Source: Annulohypoxylon bovei var. microspora (Eukaryota; Ascomycota; Sordariomycetes; Xylariales; Hypoxylaceae). Taken from it: DNA of 19,089 nucleotides. Below the pieces are notes generated by a model. The model was not told the origin of the DNA. It ran no database searches and saw only the letters and a list, made by a program, of their open reading frames with translations. Below, in pieces: positions 8,701 through 17,985 of the stretch. The position numbers were made by a program, and so were the translations under genes. Position 1 is the stretch's first letter. Every line of letters begins with the position of its first letter. The stretch covers positions 1 through 19,089 of the forward strand of contig MU405487.1 in NCBI GenBank assembly GCA_022836615.1. Reading direction: 5' to 3'.

Positions 8701-8970
8701 AAGTTAATTTAAAATAACTTTAAATAATTGTAAAGTTTTTAACATTAAAAAAGGATTATTTAAGCATTTTAATTTAGTTTTAACATTATAAATCTTTTTA
8801 TTATAATTTAATTAAATGTATTAATTTATTATTTAACGTTAAAACTTTAACTTTATATTAATTAAATTAATTAACCCTTTTAAAGGCTAAGTCCAAGGCT
8901 TTTTTTTAATTACCTAATATAAAGGTTTTATTAAACTTTATTAATTTTTATATTATTAATTTTTCATTTA
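8701..8970. other. AT-rich sequence without recognisable content
   Basis: No open frame, domain or clear repeat was seen between the less AT-rich patch and the 12-bp tandem array. Confidence 0.5.
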
Positions 8971-9144
8971 AATTAATTATTTAATTAATTATTTAATTAA
9001 TTATTTAATTAATTATTTAATTAATTGTTTAATTAATTATTTAATTAATTGTTTAATTAATTATTTAATTAATTATTTAATTGATTATTTAATTAATTAT
9101 TCAATTAATTGTTTAATTAATTATTTAATTAATTATTTAATTAT
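8971..9144. repeat. 12-bp tandem repeat (TTAATTAATTAT), about 14 units
   Basis: A continuous array of AATTAATTATTT-type units with a 12-bp period. A few units carry single transitions (AATTGTTT at several places, one TTGATT, one TTCAAT). Each unit contains an AATTAATT palindrome, so either strand reads almost the same. No spacer structure is present, so it is a minisatellite. Confidence 0.85.
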
Positions 9145-9147
9145 TAA

Positions 9148-9200
9148 AGTTTAACCACCGATATTTTAATAATAAAACATTTTATAATAATGTAACCAGG
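9148..9200 (+). repeat. Dispersed repeat unit 1 (TTTAACCACCGATATTTTAA)
   Basis: About 50 bp starting with AAAGTTTAACCACCGATATT, matching 9664-9716. Most differences are transitions, with some small differences in the middle. Confidence 0.55.
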
Positions 9201-9385
9201 TTTATTCGATTTAATAATTTAAGGGTTTTCGAATGAATTTCATTATGTTATTTAAACCTTGATTTTAATCGTTATGGAAATGTTTTAAATTTAAAAATCG
9301 ATTCGTTTAAATCATTTAATTTTTTTAAAGGAAAAGGTTAAAAATTAATATATTATTAATAATTATTTTAAGTTTTTCGATAATT

Positions 9386-9426
9386 AAGTGATTATAACGT
9401 TTAAACCACCTTTTTGCTCGTAATAT

Positions 9427-9460
<34 letters not shown>

Positions 9461-9521
9461 TAAAATTTTATTATAAATTAAATGACTTTTCACGCTTAAA
9501 TTACTTTTTTATTCGTAATAT

Positions 9522-9555
<34 letters not shown>

Positions 9556-9610
9556 TAAAGTTTTATTATAAATTAAGTGACTTTTCACGCTTGGACCACT
9601 TGATTTTCCG
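9386..9610 (+). repeat. 95-bp tandem repeat with internal (TAA)n microsatellite
   Basis: Two complete 95-bp units, 9418-9512 and 9513-9607. Each starts TCGTAATATATTAATAATAA, has a run of TAA triplets, then a segment containing GACTTTTCACGCTT. A partial unit precedes them (9386-9417, AAGTGATTATAACG...) and a partial one follows from 9608. The units differ by transitions, for example AAATTACTT against GGACCACTT. A further fragment, GCTCGGACCACTTGCG, occurs near 9904. Confidence 0.8.
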
Positions 9611-9663
9611 TAATATATTATTAATAATATATTATTTTATTTTTTTCGTTAAATTAAAAGTTA

Positions 9664-9716
9664 TATTTAACCGCGGATATTTTAATTATTAACGATCGTA
9701 AAATAATGCAATTAAT
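9664..9716 (+). repeat. Dispersed repeat unit 2 (TTTAACCGCGGATATTTTAA)
   Basis: Second copy of the 9148-9200 segment, about 516 bp downstream, with CCGCGGAT in place of CCACCGAT. It suggests an older duplication in this non-coding block. Confidence 0.55.
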
Positions 9717-9965
9717 TTCATTTAATTTTATTATTTCATTAAATGTATTATACGACTTTTATATTAAATTATAATTTCTTTAACGAAAATAATAATTAAT
9801 TAAAATTAATAAATTATTTTAATGAAAAATATTTTTTTATACGCGAATTAAAAAAATACCTTAATTTATATCGGGATTTATATAACGAAACATGTATTAA
9901 TTACGCTCGGACCACTTGCGTTTTTATTATATTTTTTAATAATATATTAATTATTTAATTTAAAA

Positions 9966-9997
9966 CCCCGAAATAATAACCTTTCATAAATTCGGGG
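9966..9997. repeat. CCCCGAA / TTCGGGG inverted repeat
   Basis: CCCCGAA at 9966-9972 and TTCGGGG at 9991-9997 form a 7-bp stem around an 18-base loop. It lies at the border between the repeat-rich block and the degraded stretch that follows. No U-run or neighbouring gene supports a terminator role. Confidence 0.4.
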
Positions 9998-12714
9998 CAT
10001 ATAATAAAATCGAATTAAACGTATAAAAGTTTTAAACTTTAAAAAATTAATAAAATAATACGTTAAAAATAACTTTAAACGAAATATAAAATATAAAAAT
10101 AATATTTTAATCGAAAATTAAAAGTAATAATTTTAAACTTAATGAAAAAATAATGAAAAAATTCATTTTATAATATTAACGTTTTTATTATTTTAATATA
10201 AAACGATTAATATAAACGATTTAACGAACGATTAAAATCGATTTAAAGTTTTTTAAAATAAAGGTTTTACTTTATTTTACATATAATTAAATAAAAGTGT
10301 AAAAAATCAAATTATATAATATTTAATAATAAAATAAATACGTTAAAAATATAATGTAATATAATTTTAAATCGTTATAACCGGTTTTAATAAAAAAGTA
10401 TAAATATTTTTTTTTTATCGTTAAAAATATAAACCGATATTAACGTTTTAAAATATATAAAAATAAAAAAAATATATAAATAATTTTAAAAATTTATATT
10501 AAAAAAATTTAATAAACTTTTATTATTTTCCCACGCGATAAAAATAATTAATTAAAGAAAATTATAACGATAAAATTTAATGGTAAATTAAAATTTAAAA
10601 TAAATAAAATTAAAAATATTTATAAGGATAATAAAATTAAAATAATTTTTTCTACGTTATAAAATTAATATTAAAACGGTATTTTTAAACGATATATTTA
10701 AATTATATAAAATATAATATAAATTATTACCATTTAAATAAAAATACCCTTTTATTTTTAATCGTAAATAATACAAAAAACGACTTATATATTTAATCGA
10801 ATAAACACATTAATTAATAATTAAATAATAATATTAAAACATTATTAAAAAAACTTTTAACCCGGAAAAAAATATAAATTTAATAATAATAATTTAAAAA
10901 TATTAAAAACGCGTTATATAATTTTCATTAATAAAAATTAACGAATTTATATAAAAAAATTCGAGGTTTAAAAAATTAAAATAATATTTATAAGTTTTAA
11001 AGGTTAATATAATTATTTTATATAACTTATTAAAAGTAAATAATTTTTAAAAATATTTCACGTTATATTTTATAAAAATATTAATGATTAAAAAGATACA
11101 TTAAATTTACGAAATATTATTAAATTTTTTCCTTTTTATATATAAAAACGATTACGTTATTAAATTATTTTAAAAAATTATATTTATAATAAAAATTATA
11201 ACGTTATTAATAAAAATAATATAAATTAAAAAATAAATTAAATTAAAAAAAACGGGGTAAATTACGTAAAATTTAATTTAAAACTTATATTAACGAAACA
11301 TTTTTAAATTATAATAAAATTATAATTATAATTAATTAAAAAAAATATATAATTAAATAAAAAAAAAATTTAAAATTATTAATTAAATTAATTATAATAA
11401 TAAATTTATTAATTATTTCATATAATAAAAATTATTTATAAAATAAATAATTTATTTCATAAAAAAAAATTTAATTAATAATTAATATTAAAAATAAATT
11501 ATAATATTATTAAAAAAATTCGATATATTTAATATAAAAATTAATAATAATTTTTTATTTTATAAAATAATAAATAATAAAAATCGTAAAAATTAAACGA
11601 AAACGATTATAAAAAAAATCAAAGAAAACTTTAAATATAAAACGTTTAAATTCATGTAATAAAAAAATATTTATAATAACCTTATTAATATTAAATAAAT
11701 ATTAAAAAAAAAATTTTTTTCGAATAATATATTTAATAAATTTAAAGTTTATATTTATATAAAAAGATTTATATAAAAATATAAAATTAATTATAATAAA
11801 ATAAAAGTTATAATTATAAAATTTACTTTATAACGGATTTTAATAATTTTAATAACCATTAAAAAATAATATATAATTATCATGGCATATTTATAAATTA
11901 TAATGTAAATATTATACGAATATAAAATAAATTCTTTTAATTATTATAAAATAAAAATTATTTTATTTAAAAGTTATTTTGTAAAAAAAAGGTTTTAAAA
12001 TAAGAATTAAATAAATTATAATTATTATATTAAATTCTTTTTTTCCCGGGGAAAAAATAAAACGTTTTCGTTTCATTTTTTTTATAAATTATTTTTATTA
12101 TTTTTTTTTTTTTTATTTTCTTAAATTTCTTTTTATAATTATAATAATATTTTTAAATATTTTACGAAAGCTTTTTTTAATTTTCTTATTATTTTTTTAA
12201 CATTTTTTAAGTTTTAATAAAAATCATTAATAATTTCTTAAATTTATTATTTTATATTTAAAATTTTTACGTAAATATTTATTATTTTTTTAAAAAGGTT
12301 TAATATTTTTTATTTAATTTTTATTTAATTTTCTTTTATTTTTAACTTTTTTATAAATGATTTATTTTTTTATTTTAAAGGAAAACATTTTTATAATTAC
12401 CCGATATTTTTTAATAAAAACTTTATTTTATTATTTTTAATGCGTAATATAAATTTTTCATATTAATTTTTTTAAAAAAAAAGTGTTATACGATTTATAT
12501 TTAATAAAATTATTTAACGTAAACCGTAATTATTAAATTATTTTAAAATATAAAATAAAATGTAATTAAAACTTTTTATTATATCTTTATAAATTTATAA
12601 AATTATTAATTAATAAAAGGTTATTTTATTAAATTTTAATGTAACTTTATTATTTTACTTTCCGTTTTAAGTTTTATTATATATTATGAAAATATTTTTT
12701 ACGCTTATTTAAAT
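9998..12714. other. Long RIP-degraded stretch, identity not recognised
   Basis: About 2.7 kb of AT-saturated sequence with stops in every frame. Up to about 12030 the plus strand is A-rich; beyond that it is T-rich. I looked for reverse transcriptase, integrase, Tc1/mariner and pogo motifs on both strands and found nothing I would defend. On the minus strand, about 12100-12360 reads as Lys/Asn/Arg-rich peptide between stops, but that is expected of AT-rich DNA. It is probably one or more decayed transposable elements, by context only. Confidence 0.4.
12710..12714. repeat. Target-site duplication, left (TAAAT)
   Basis: Five bases directly before the left LTR, identical to the five after the right LTR. 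Five bp is the usual duplication length for LTR retrotransposons. Confidence 0.85.
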
Positions 12715-12930
12715 TATTAAGGTTTTTGATTTATTCAAGGTTAACGTTTTTAACGTTAACTTTCAATAATTTATAATTAATCTTATAAATCGTAAATTAA
12801 CCACGATCCTTTTTACAAAAATAACCTTATTATTTAACTTAATTACCATTAAATTAATATAAATGATTATTTTATAACCGTTAAAGTTATGTTTTTTTAA
12901 ATATTTTAATAAAAACCTTAATTTATAATA
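12715..12930 (+). repeat. 5' LTR of the 4.1-kb retrotransposon
   Basis: 216 bp, starting TATTAAGGTTTTTG; the first dinucleotide TG has become TA. It contains a GTTAACG...CGTTAAC inverted pair (about 12741-12762) that is partly lost in the right LTR. No primer-binding site could be recognised in the RIP-mutated bases that follow. Confidence 0.85.
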
Positions 12931-13849
12931 TTTAATATTTATTTATTAAAACGATTAATTTAATTCATTATTAACCTTTTTATTAAAAAAAAAAATATTA
13001 AGTTTAATGATTTAATTGTATAATAAACTTAAATTTTTAAATTTATTTTAAATAATATTAATTTTTATATATATATTAAAATCTTTAAATTAACATATTT
13101 AATATATGTTTTATTAAATTTATCTTTAATATATATATCATCGTTTTTATATAAAAATCTTTAAATTTATTTTATGATTTATTATATTAATTTTATTAAT
13201 AAATAAAAACGATAATATTAATATTTAAAAAACTTTAACCGAATTTTTAATAAAATGTTTTAATATACACTTAACGTATTTAATGTATTTAACGTTATAA
13301 ATTTAATATTATTAATAACGTTATTATTATCCTTATAAATTAAAATAATTTCCTTATTATTAAAAATATTATCGTTATTTTTATAACGAAATTAAAATTA
13401 ATTAATTAAAAAAAGCTTAAAATAATTAATTAACTTAAAGCCTTTATTAAATTTAACTTTATAAATAATAATAATAATTTTATCACCTTTTTAATTATAT
13501 AATAATTTAAATAATTTTAATAATTTTAAAACGATAATTTAATTAAATAATTAAAAAGTTATTAAAAATTTATTAAAAATATTTTAATTAAAATAAAGAA
13601 AGTAAAATATTTAAAGCTTTTATTTTAATTGAAATTTAATTAAACTTTAAATTTAATTATTAAAAAAATAATAACGTTACCATTAATTTTATAACCTTTA
13701 ACCCCATTATTAGCTTTATAATTTTCTTTAAAAAAGTTAAAATAATAATAAATTAAAGCCGAAGTTAATAACGTTATTAATTTTAAATCTTTAAAAAAAA
13801 ATTCGGAAAAAAAATTAAAAAAAAGGATTCAACCCATAGCTTTAATTAA

Positions 13850-13965
13850 TAAAAGTAAAGTTATTACGAGTGAAACGATATTTGCCGTTAATAACGTTAC
13901 GAGTCGCGGCGCCATAAATCCACACGATTAAATGATGAAAATTCTCGCCGAAACTTTGGTCGTTA
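13850..13965. other. G/C-retaining island inside the 4.1-kb retrotransposon
   Basis: A patch of about 115 bp is clearly richer in G and C than its surroundings. It includes ACGAGTCGCGGCGCCATAAA and CTCGCCGAAACTTTGGTCG. ACGAGT occurs twice (13866-13871 and about 13898-13903). I see no inverted ends or target duplication that would make it a separate insertion. It may be a coding segment poor in CpA, spared by RIP context preference, or the site of a later exchange. Confidence 0.4.
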
Positions 13966-13997
13966 TTATTATTATAAAAAACGGTAAAAAAAAAGAA

Positions 13998-14065
13998 ATG
14001 GTATTTAAACGTACCATAATAATGAACTTATATAAGCTCATAAAAACCTTAATAATAATAAGGTT
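13998..14065. repeat. Three short inverted repeats in a row
   Basis: ATGGTA...TACCAT (13998-14017), GAACTTA..TAAGCTC (14024-14039, one mismatch) and AACCTT...AAGGTT (14045-14065) follow one another within 70 bp. Such stems arise easily in AT-rich DNA, so function is not claimed. Confidence 0.4.
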
Positions 14066-15899
14066 AATAAATTAATATAAAACAAATACATTTATTATAA
14101 TAATAGAAAAATTAAAGTTAATTTTTAAAAAAAAAATAATTTTTTTTATTTTAAAATTAATGACGATATAAATGATATTTTTTTTATATATTTTAAAAAT
14201 ATTTTCAATAATATTAATAAAATTAATAACGTCATTTATGTTAATAACGTTAACGATATTAATATAATTAATAATGTTAATAATTAAAATTTACTTATAT
14301 AAATATAAATATAATTAATTAACGGTTAAAATTATTAAGTTTTTTTTTATTAAAAAAGGTGTAAAAAAATAACTTTTTCATTTTTTTTTTTCCTTTTAAA
14401 TTTATTATTAAAAAGATTATTTTAATACTTTATAACCGTAAATATTAATATTAAAAAAAAACCTTTATATATTATATAAATTTTATTAAATGTTTCGTTA
14501 AATAATGAAATTTAATAAATTTTTTATATTTAATAATTAATAATTTAAATAAAAGGTATAATTAAACGTAATTAATTATAAAGTATATTTAATTTCATTA
14601 TTTATATAACTTTATTTTATTATAAATGATAAATTTATTAAAGATATAAATTTATTTAAATAATAAATTTATTTATTATTATTATAAAAATGAACCTTAA
14701 AATATTATTATTAACTTTAAAATAATAAATTATATTATATAAAAGTTAAATCATTTAATTTAAATTACCATTATTAAAAATGAATTTTAAAATATTATTA
14801 AATTAACCTTAAAGTAATAAAAATAATAACAAGGTTTTATATATAAGATTTTTAATTATTATAAATACCATTTTTAACGATATATTTAATAAAGTATATA
14901 AAATAATTAATAATTATAAATTAATTTAACTTATTATATTAAATTTAATACGTTTATTTTTTCGATTTTTACTTTTTATTTATTAATAATTTTACTTATA
15001 AAATAAGTATAAAACTGTTAACTTTTTCATTAAAAAAAAGGGAATATATTAAGAAATAATTAATAACTTTATTAATCCACATAAAGGTAATATACTTAAT
15101 AACGTAATTAAATATCACCATTTAATCCTTTATATTTATATATATCTTTTTAATCCTTTAATCCTTTAATCGTTTAATAATAATTAATAATTAATAAATT
15201 TAATAATTAACGTTATACGATGAACTTTAAATTAATTTATTAAGTAATAAAGTAAATTTTAAATAACCCTTTTAATAATATAATTAATTTAATTATTAAA
15301 TTAACCGTTAAAGCGATAAATATATTACAATTACTTTTCGTCACGTTTATTAATATTAAATATAACATTGTTAACTTTAAATAAACACCATTAATTGTTT
15401 AAAACACCATAAAAAACAATAATATAAATAAAGAATTTATAAAATAAATTAAATTAATTTTTATTAATAAAAATAATATTAAAATAATTAATAATAATGA
15501 TAATAAATTTAAAAATAACCAATTTAACTTATTTATTAACATTAATTTATATTTTAATATAATTAATAAAATCATAATTAAAATTATTAAAAAAATCTTT
15601 TAATATATTAAATATACCAAGCTTATTTAATTTAATAATATCTTTATTTAAAATGTTTATTATTAATTAAATATTAATGTTATTAATTTATTCATCTTTA
15701 ATAACTTTAATAATAAAACTTATTTAATAATTAATAAAGAAATAATTATTAAATATATTATCATCGAAATTAAAAGTTACAATGATTTATTTAAAGTTAT
15801 TTTATTAAATATTAACGAATTTTAAAAATTTACATTTAATAATATTTTTGTTAACCATAATAAAATTAAGTTTATATAAAATACATTCATTAAAATTAT

Positions 15900-16275
15900 T
15901 ATTAATTATTATTTACGTAAATTTTTTAAAAAAAACTTATTAAATAAATTAATATTATTAATAATTCGTTATTATAAATTTAATTATATATTTAACATAA
16001 TGATTACAAATAAATTAATATATTTAAATTATTTAAATTTAACTTAAATTAAATTTAAATTTAACATTTAACTTAATAATAATACCTTTTTTAACATTAT
16101 TATAAACTTATAAACCATTATTAATAAACTTTAATATAAGGTTAATATTAATTTTATTATTAAAATAAATTTGATTATTATTATATAAGTTAATAATATT
16201 ATTATTATTAATATAATTTATAAAAATGTTATTAAAACTAAAAAAAGCTTTAAAAATTACATTAAATAACCCAAA
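15900..16275 (+). pseudogene. Possible Copia-type reverse transcriptase remnant
   Basis: In one frame, reading through stops, the stretch ends with a run of hydrophobic residues followed by VNN (16189-16197) and more Ile codons. It resembles the RT polymerase box xVDD with both Asp codons changed to Asn. The codon before V is TAA, which could derive from TGG by two G-to-A changes. Upstream, FNIxLNNNTFF is compatible with the segment before this box in Copia RTs. The downstream peptide TKKSFKNYIK has a reasonable charge pattern but no diagnostic motif. Only about 300 bp separate this from the polypurine tract. The assignment is tentative; a non-autonomous LTR element is the alternative. Confidence 0.35.
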
Positions 16276-16560
16276 TTATCACATAACTTTAAAACATCGC
16301 AAACTTTAATAATTATTTTTATTATTAAATGTTATTATATTAATTTTTAAAAAGGTAATAACTTAACATTATAATTAATTTAATAATTATTATAATAAGT
16401 TTAATTATTATTATAATAAGTTTTATAAGTTTTATAAATATTATAATGTGTATATATGTTTTTATATATTTTTTATTTAAGTTTTTAAAAACTTTAAAAA
16501 TAACCTTAAGATTCGTATAAAATATTATATAAAATACATTTTTATTCGTTTATTTTCATT

Positions 16561-16574
16561 AAAAAAGGGGGAAA
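16561..16574 (+). other. Polypurine tract of the 4.1-kb retrotransposon
   Basis: A run of A, five Gs and three As directly before the TG of the 3' LTR. It is uninterrupted by pyrimidines and sets the plus orientation. Confidence 0.75.
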
Positions 16575-16790
16575 TGTTAAGGTTTTTAATTTATTTAAGG
16601 TTAATACTTTTAATATTAACCTTTAATAACTTATAATTAATCTTATAAATCATAAATTAACCACGATTTTTTTTATAAAAATAACCTTATTATTTAATTT
16701 AATTACCATTAAATTAATATAAGTGATTATTTTATAACCATTAAAATTATGCTTTTTTAAATACCTTAATAAAAGCCTTAATTCGTAACA
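16575..16790 (+). repeat. 3' LTR of the 4.1-kb retrotransposon
   Basis: 216 bp, starting TGTTAAGGTTTTTA and ending TTCGTAACA. It matches the 5' LTR base for base in length. Differences run in both directions (C/T and G/A), meaning that each LTR was mutated independently after insertion. Confidence 0.88.
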
Positions 16791-16795
16791 TAAAT
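16791..16795. repeat. Target-site duplication, right (TAAAT)
   Basis: Exact partner of 12710-12714. The interrupted sequence therefore joins 12714 to 16796. Confidence 0.85.
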
Positions 16796-17335
16796 TCTTA
16801 TATTACTTAAATATTCATTTAACCGGATTTGTATAAAATAATAAATAATTTTTTTTAAATTTAAATCCGATATTAAAAGGAATTTTATAATTATTCATGT
16901 TTAATATTTTTTAAAATTATTTATTTTTAACATTAATTATTATTAATTTTTTAATAATTATTATTTTTTTTTTATTTATATTTTAAACATTATAAAAATA
17001 TTTAACCATATAATTTTATTTAAATAATCTTTTATTTCTTTTTTTTAAAATTTTTATTTTTTATTTAATATAATAATTTTTTTTTTATATAAAAATATAT
17101 CGTTATTAAAGTACCTTAATTATATATCTTTATTTTTTTTTTTATTATGTTTATTTTTTGTAAATAATTAATAAAATTAAACGTAAATAAATGTTTAATT
17201 AATTATTTAAAAGTAAGTATAAATAAATTTAATTTAATTAAATTAAAATTAATAAATATAAATAATTATAAATGAAATGAATTTTTAAAAAAAAGATTTA
17301 ATTTAATTAATATAAAGTTATTATAAATAAATAAA
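16796..17335. other. AT-rich flank of the 4.1-kb retrotransposon
   Basis: No gene is visible. An inverted repeat CGGATTT (16824-16830) / AAATCCG (16863-16869) lies close to the insertion. The plus strand is T-rich to about 17160, then A-rich. Confidence 0.45.
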
Positions 17336-17443
17336 CATTAATGAAATTTATTTTTTAAAAGTAATTAATGAAATTTATTCCTTGAAAATAATTAATAAAA
17401 TTTATTCCTTGGAAATAATTAATAAAATTTATTCTTTAAAAAT
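17336..17443 (+). repeat. 27-bp tandem repeat, four units
   Basis: Units of AATTAATGAAATTTATTCCTTGAAAAT type start at about 17336, 17363, 17390 and 17417. They differ mostly by A/G and C/T changes (ATGAAA/ATAAAA, TTCCTTG/TTTTTTA). The array lies between AT-rich stretches and shows no coding sign. Confidence 0.75.
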
Positions 17444-17985
17444 AAGCGTAAATAAATTTTTTTTTTTAAATATAAATATAAATGAATAAAAATTAAATAA
17501 AAGTATTATAATTGAAATAAAATTGTTTAAAAAAAAATATATTTAAGGTTATAATTAAAAGAAAATTAAAAAATAAAATTATAATTAAAAAATTAAATGG
17601 GAATATTATAATAAAAAAATAATATTTAAAAAAAATAAAAATAAAGTTATAATTAAAGAAAATATAAAAAGAAAAAGGATTTTAAATAAATATAATATAT
17701 ATTAAATAATAAATATTAATTTAAACGTTAATTAAATTAAAAATATTTAATCGTTTTTATTTACTTTTTTATTTTACGGGGTAATTATATTTATATATTA
17801 ATTTTTAAAATTACCTTAATAATTTATTTTATTTTTTCATCTTCCTTTTATAAGATATTATTTTTTAACGTTTCGTTTATTTAATTTTTTTAAGTATTTT
17901 TTTTTACTTTTAATTTTTTAAAAGTTATTTTATATTTTTAATTATATTTTTATATTAATTTTAATACATTTTTTATTAAAAGTTT
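17444..17985. other. A-rich then T-rich degraded sequence, nothing recognised
   Basis: The plus strand is strongly A-rich to about 17760 and T-rich after that. If the minus-strand Gypsy remnant ends near 17990, its 3' untranslated region and LTR should lie here, but I could not find a convincing LTR end. Confidence 0.35.

Larger units (their letters stand above)
12715..16790 (+). mobile_element. Complete LTR retrotransposon, 4076 bp, RIP-degraded, tentatively Copia-like
   Basis: Two 216-bp direct repeats (12715-12930 and 16575-16790) bound about 3.6 kb of internal sequence. A purine run (16561-16574) precedes the right LTR, which sets the plus orientation. Perfect 5-bp TAAAT duplications flank the element. 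The LTRs align without gaps; by eye they differ at about 26 positions, all transitions. The right LTR keeps TG...CA ends, while the left starts TA. Internally the clearest domain is an RT-like end motif (VNN for VDD at 16189-16197), close to the 3' end. That position leaves too little room for a normal Copia RNase H, so the element may be internally deleted or the reading may be wrong. Confidence 0.85.

Noticed and set aside
8971..9144. CRISPR-like array
   Set aside because: The 12-bp units are contiguous without spacers, and the sequence context is eukaryotic retrotransposons.
9966..9997. Transcription terminator or element terminal repeat
   Set aside because: The 7-bp stem has an 18-base loop, no T-run and no gene next to it. 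No matching inverted copy was found that would make it an element end.
9998..12714. LINE, Tc1/mariner or Helitron coding remnant
   Set aside because: Conceptual peptides on both strands gave only AT-driven Lys, Asn and Ile runs. No catalytic motif order could be defended.
13850..13965. Copia-type protease (DSGA) in the G/C-retaining island
   Set aside because: One frame reads SRGAINPH, which loosely recalls a DSGAxxH protease motif, but the spacing is off by an inserted residue and no flanking protease sequence supports it.
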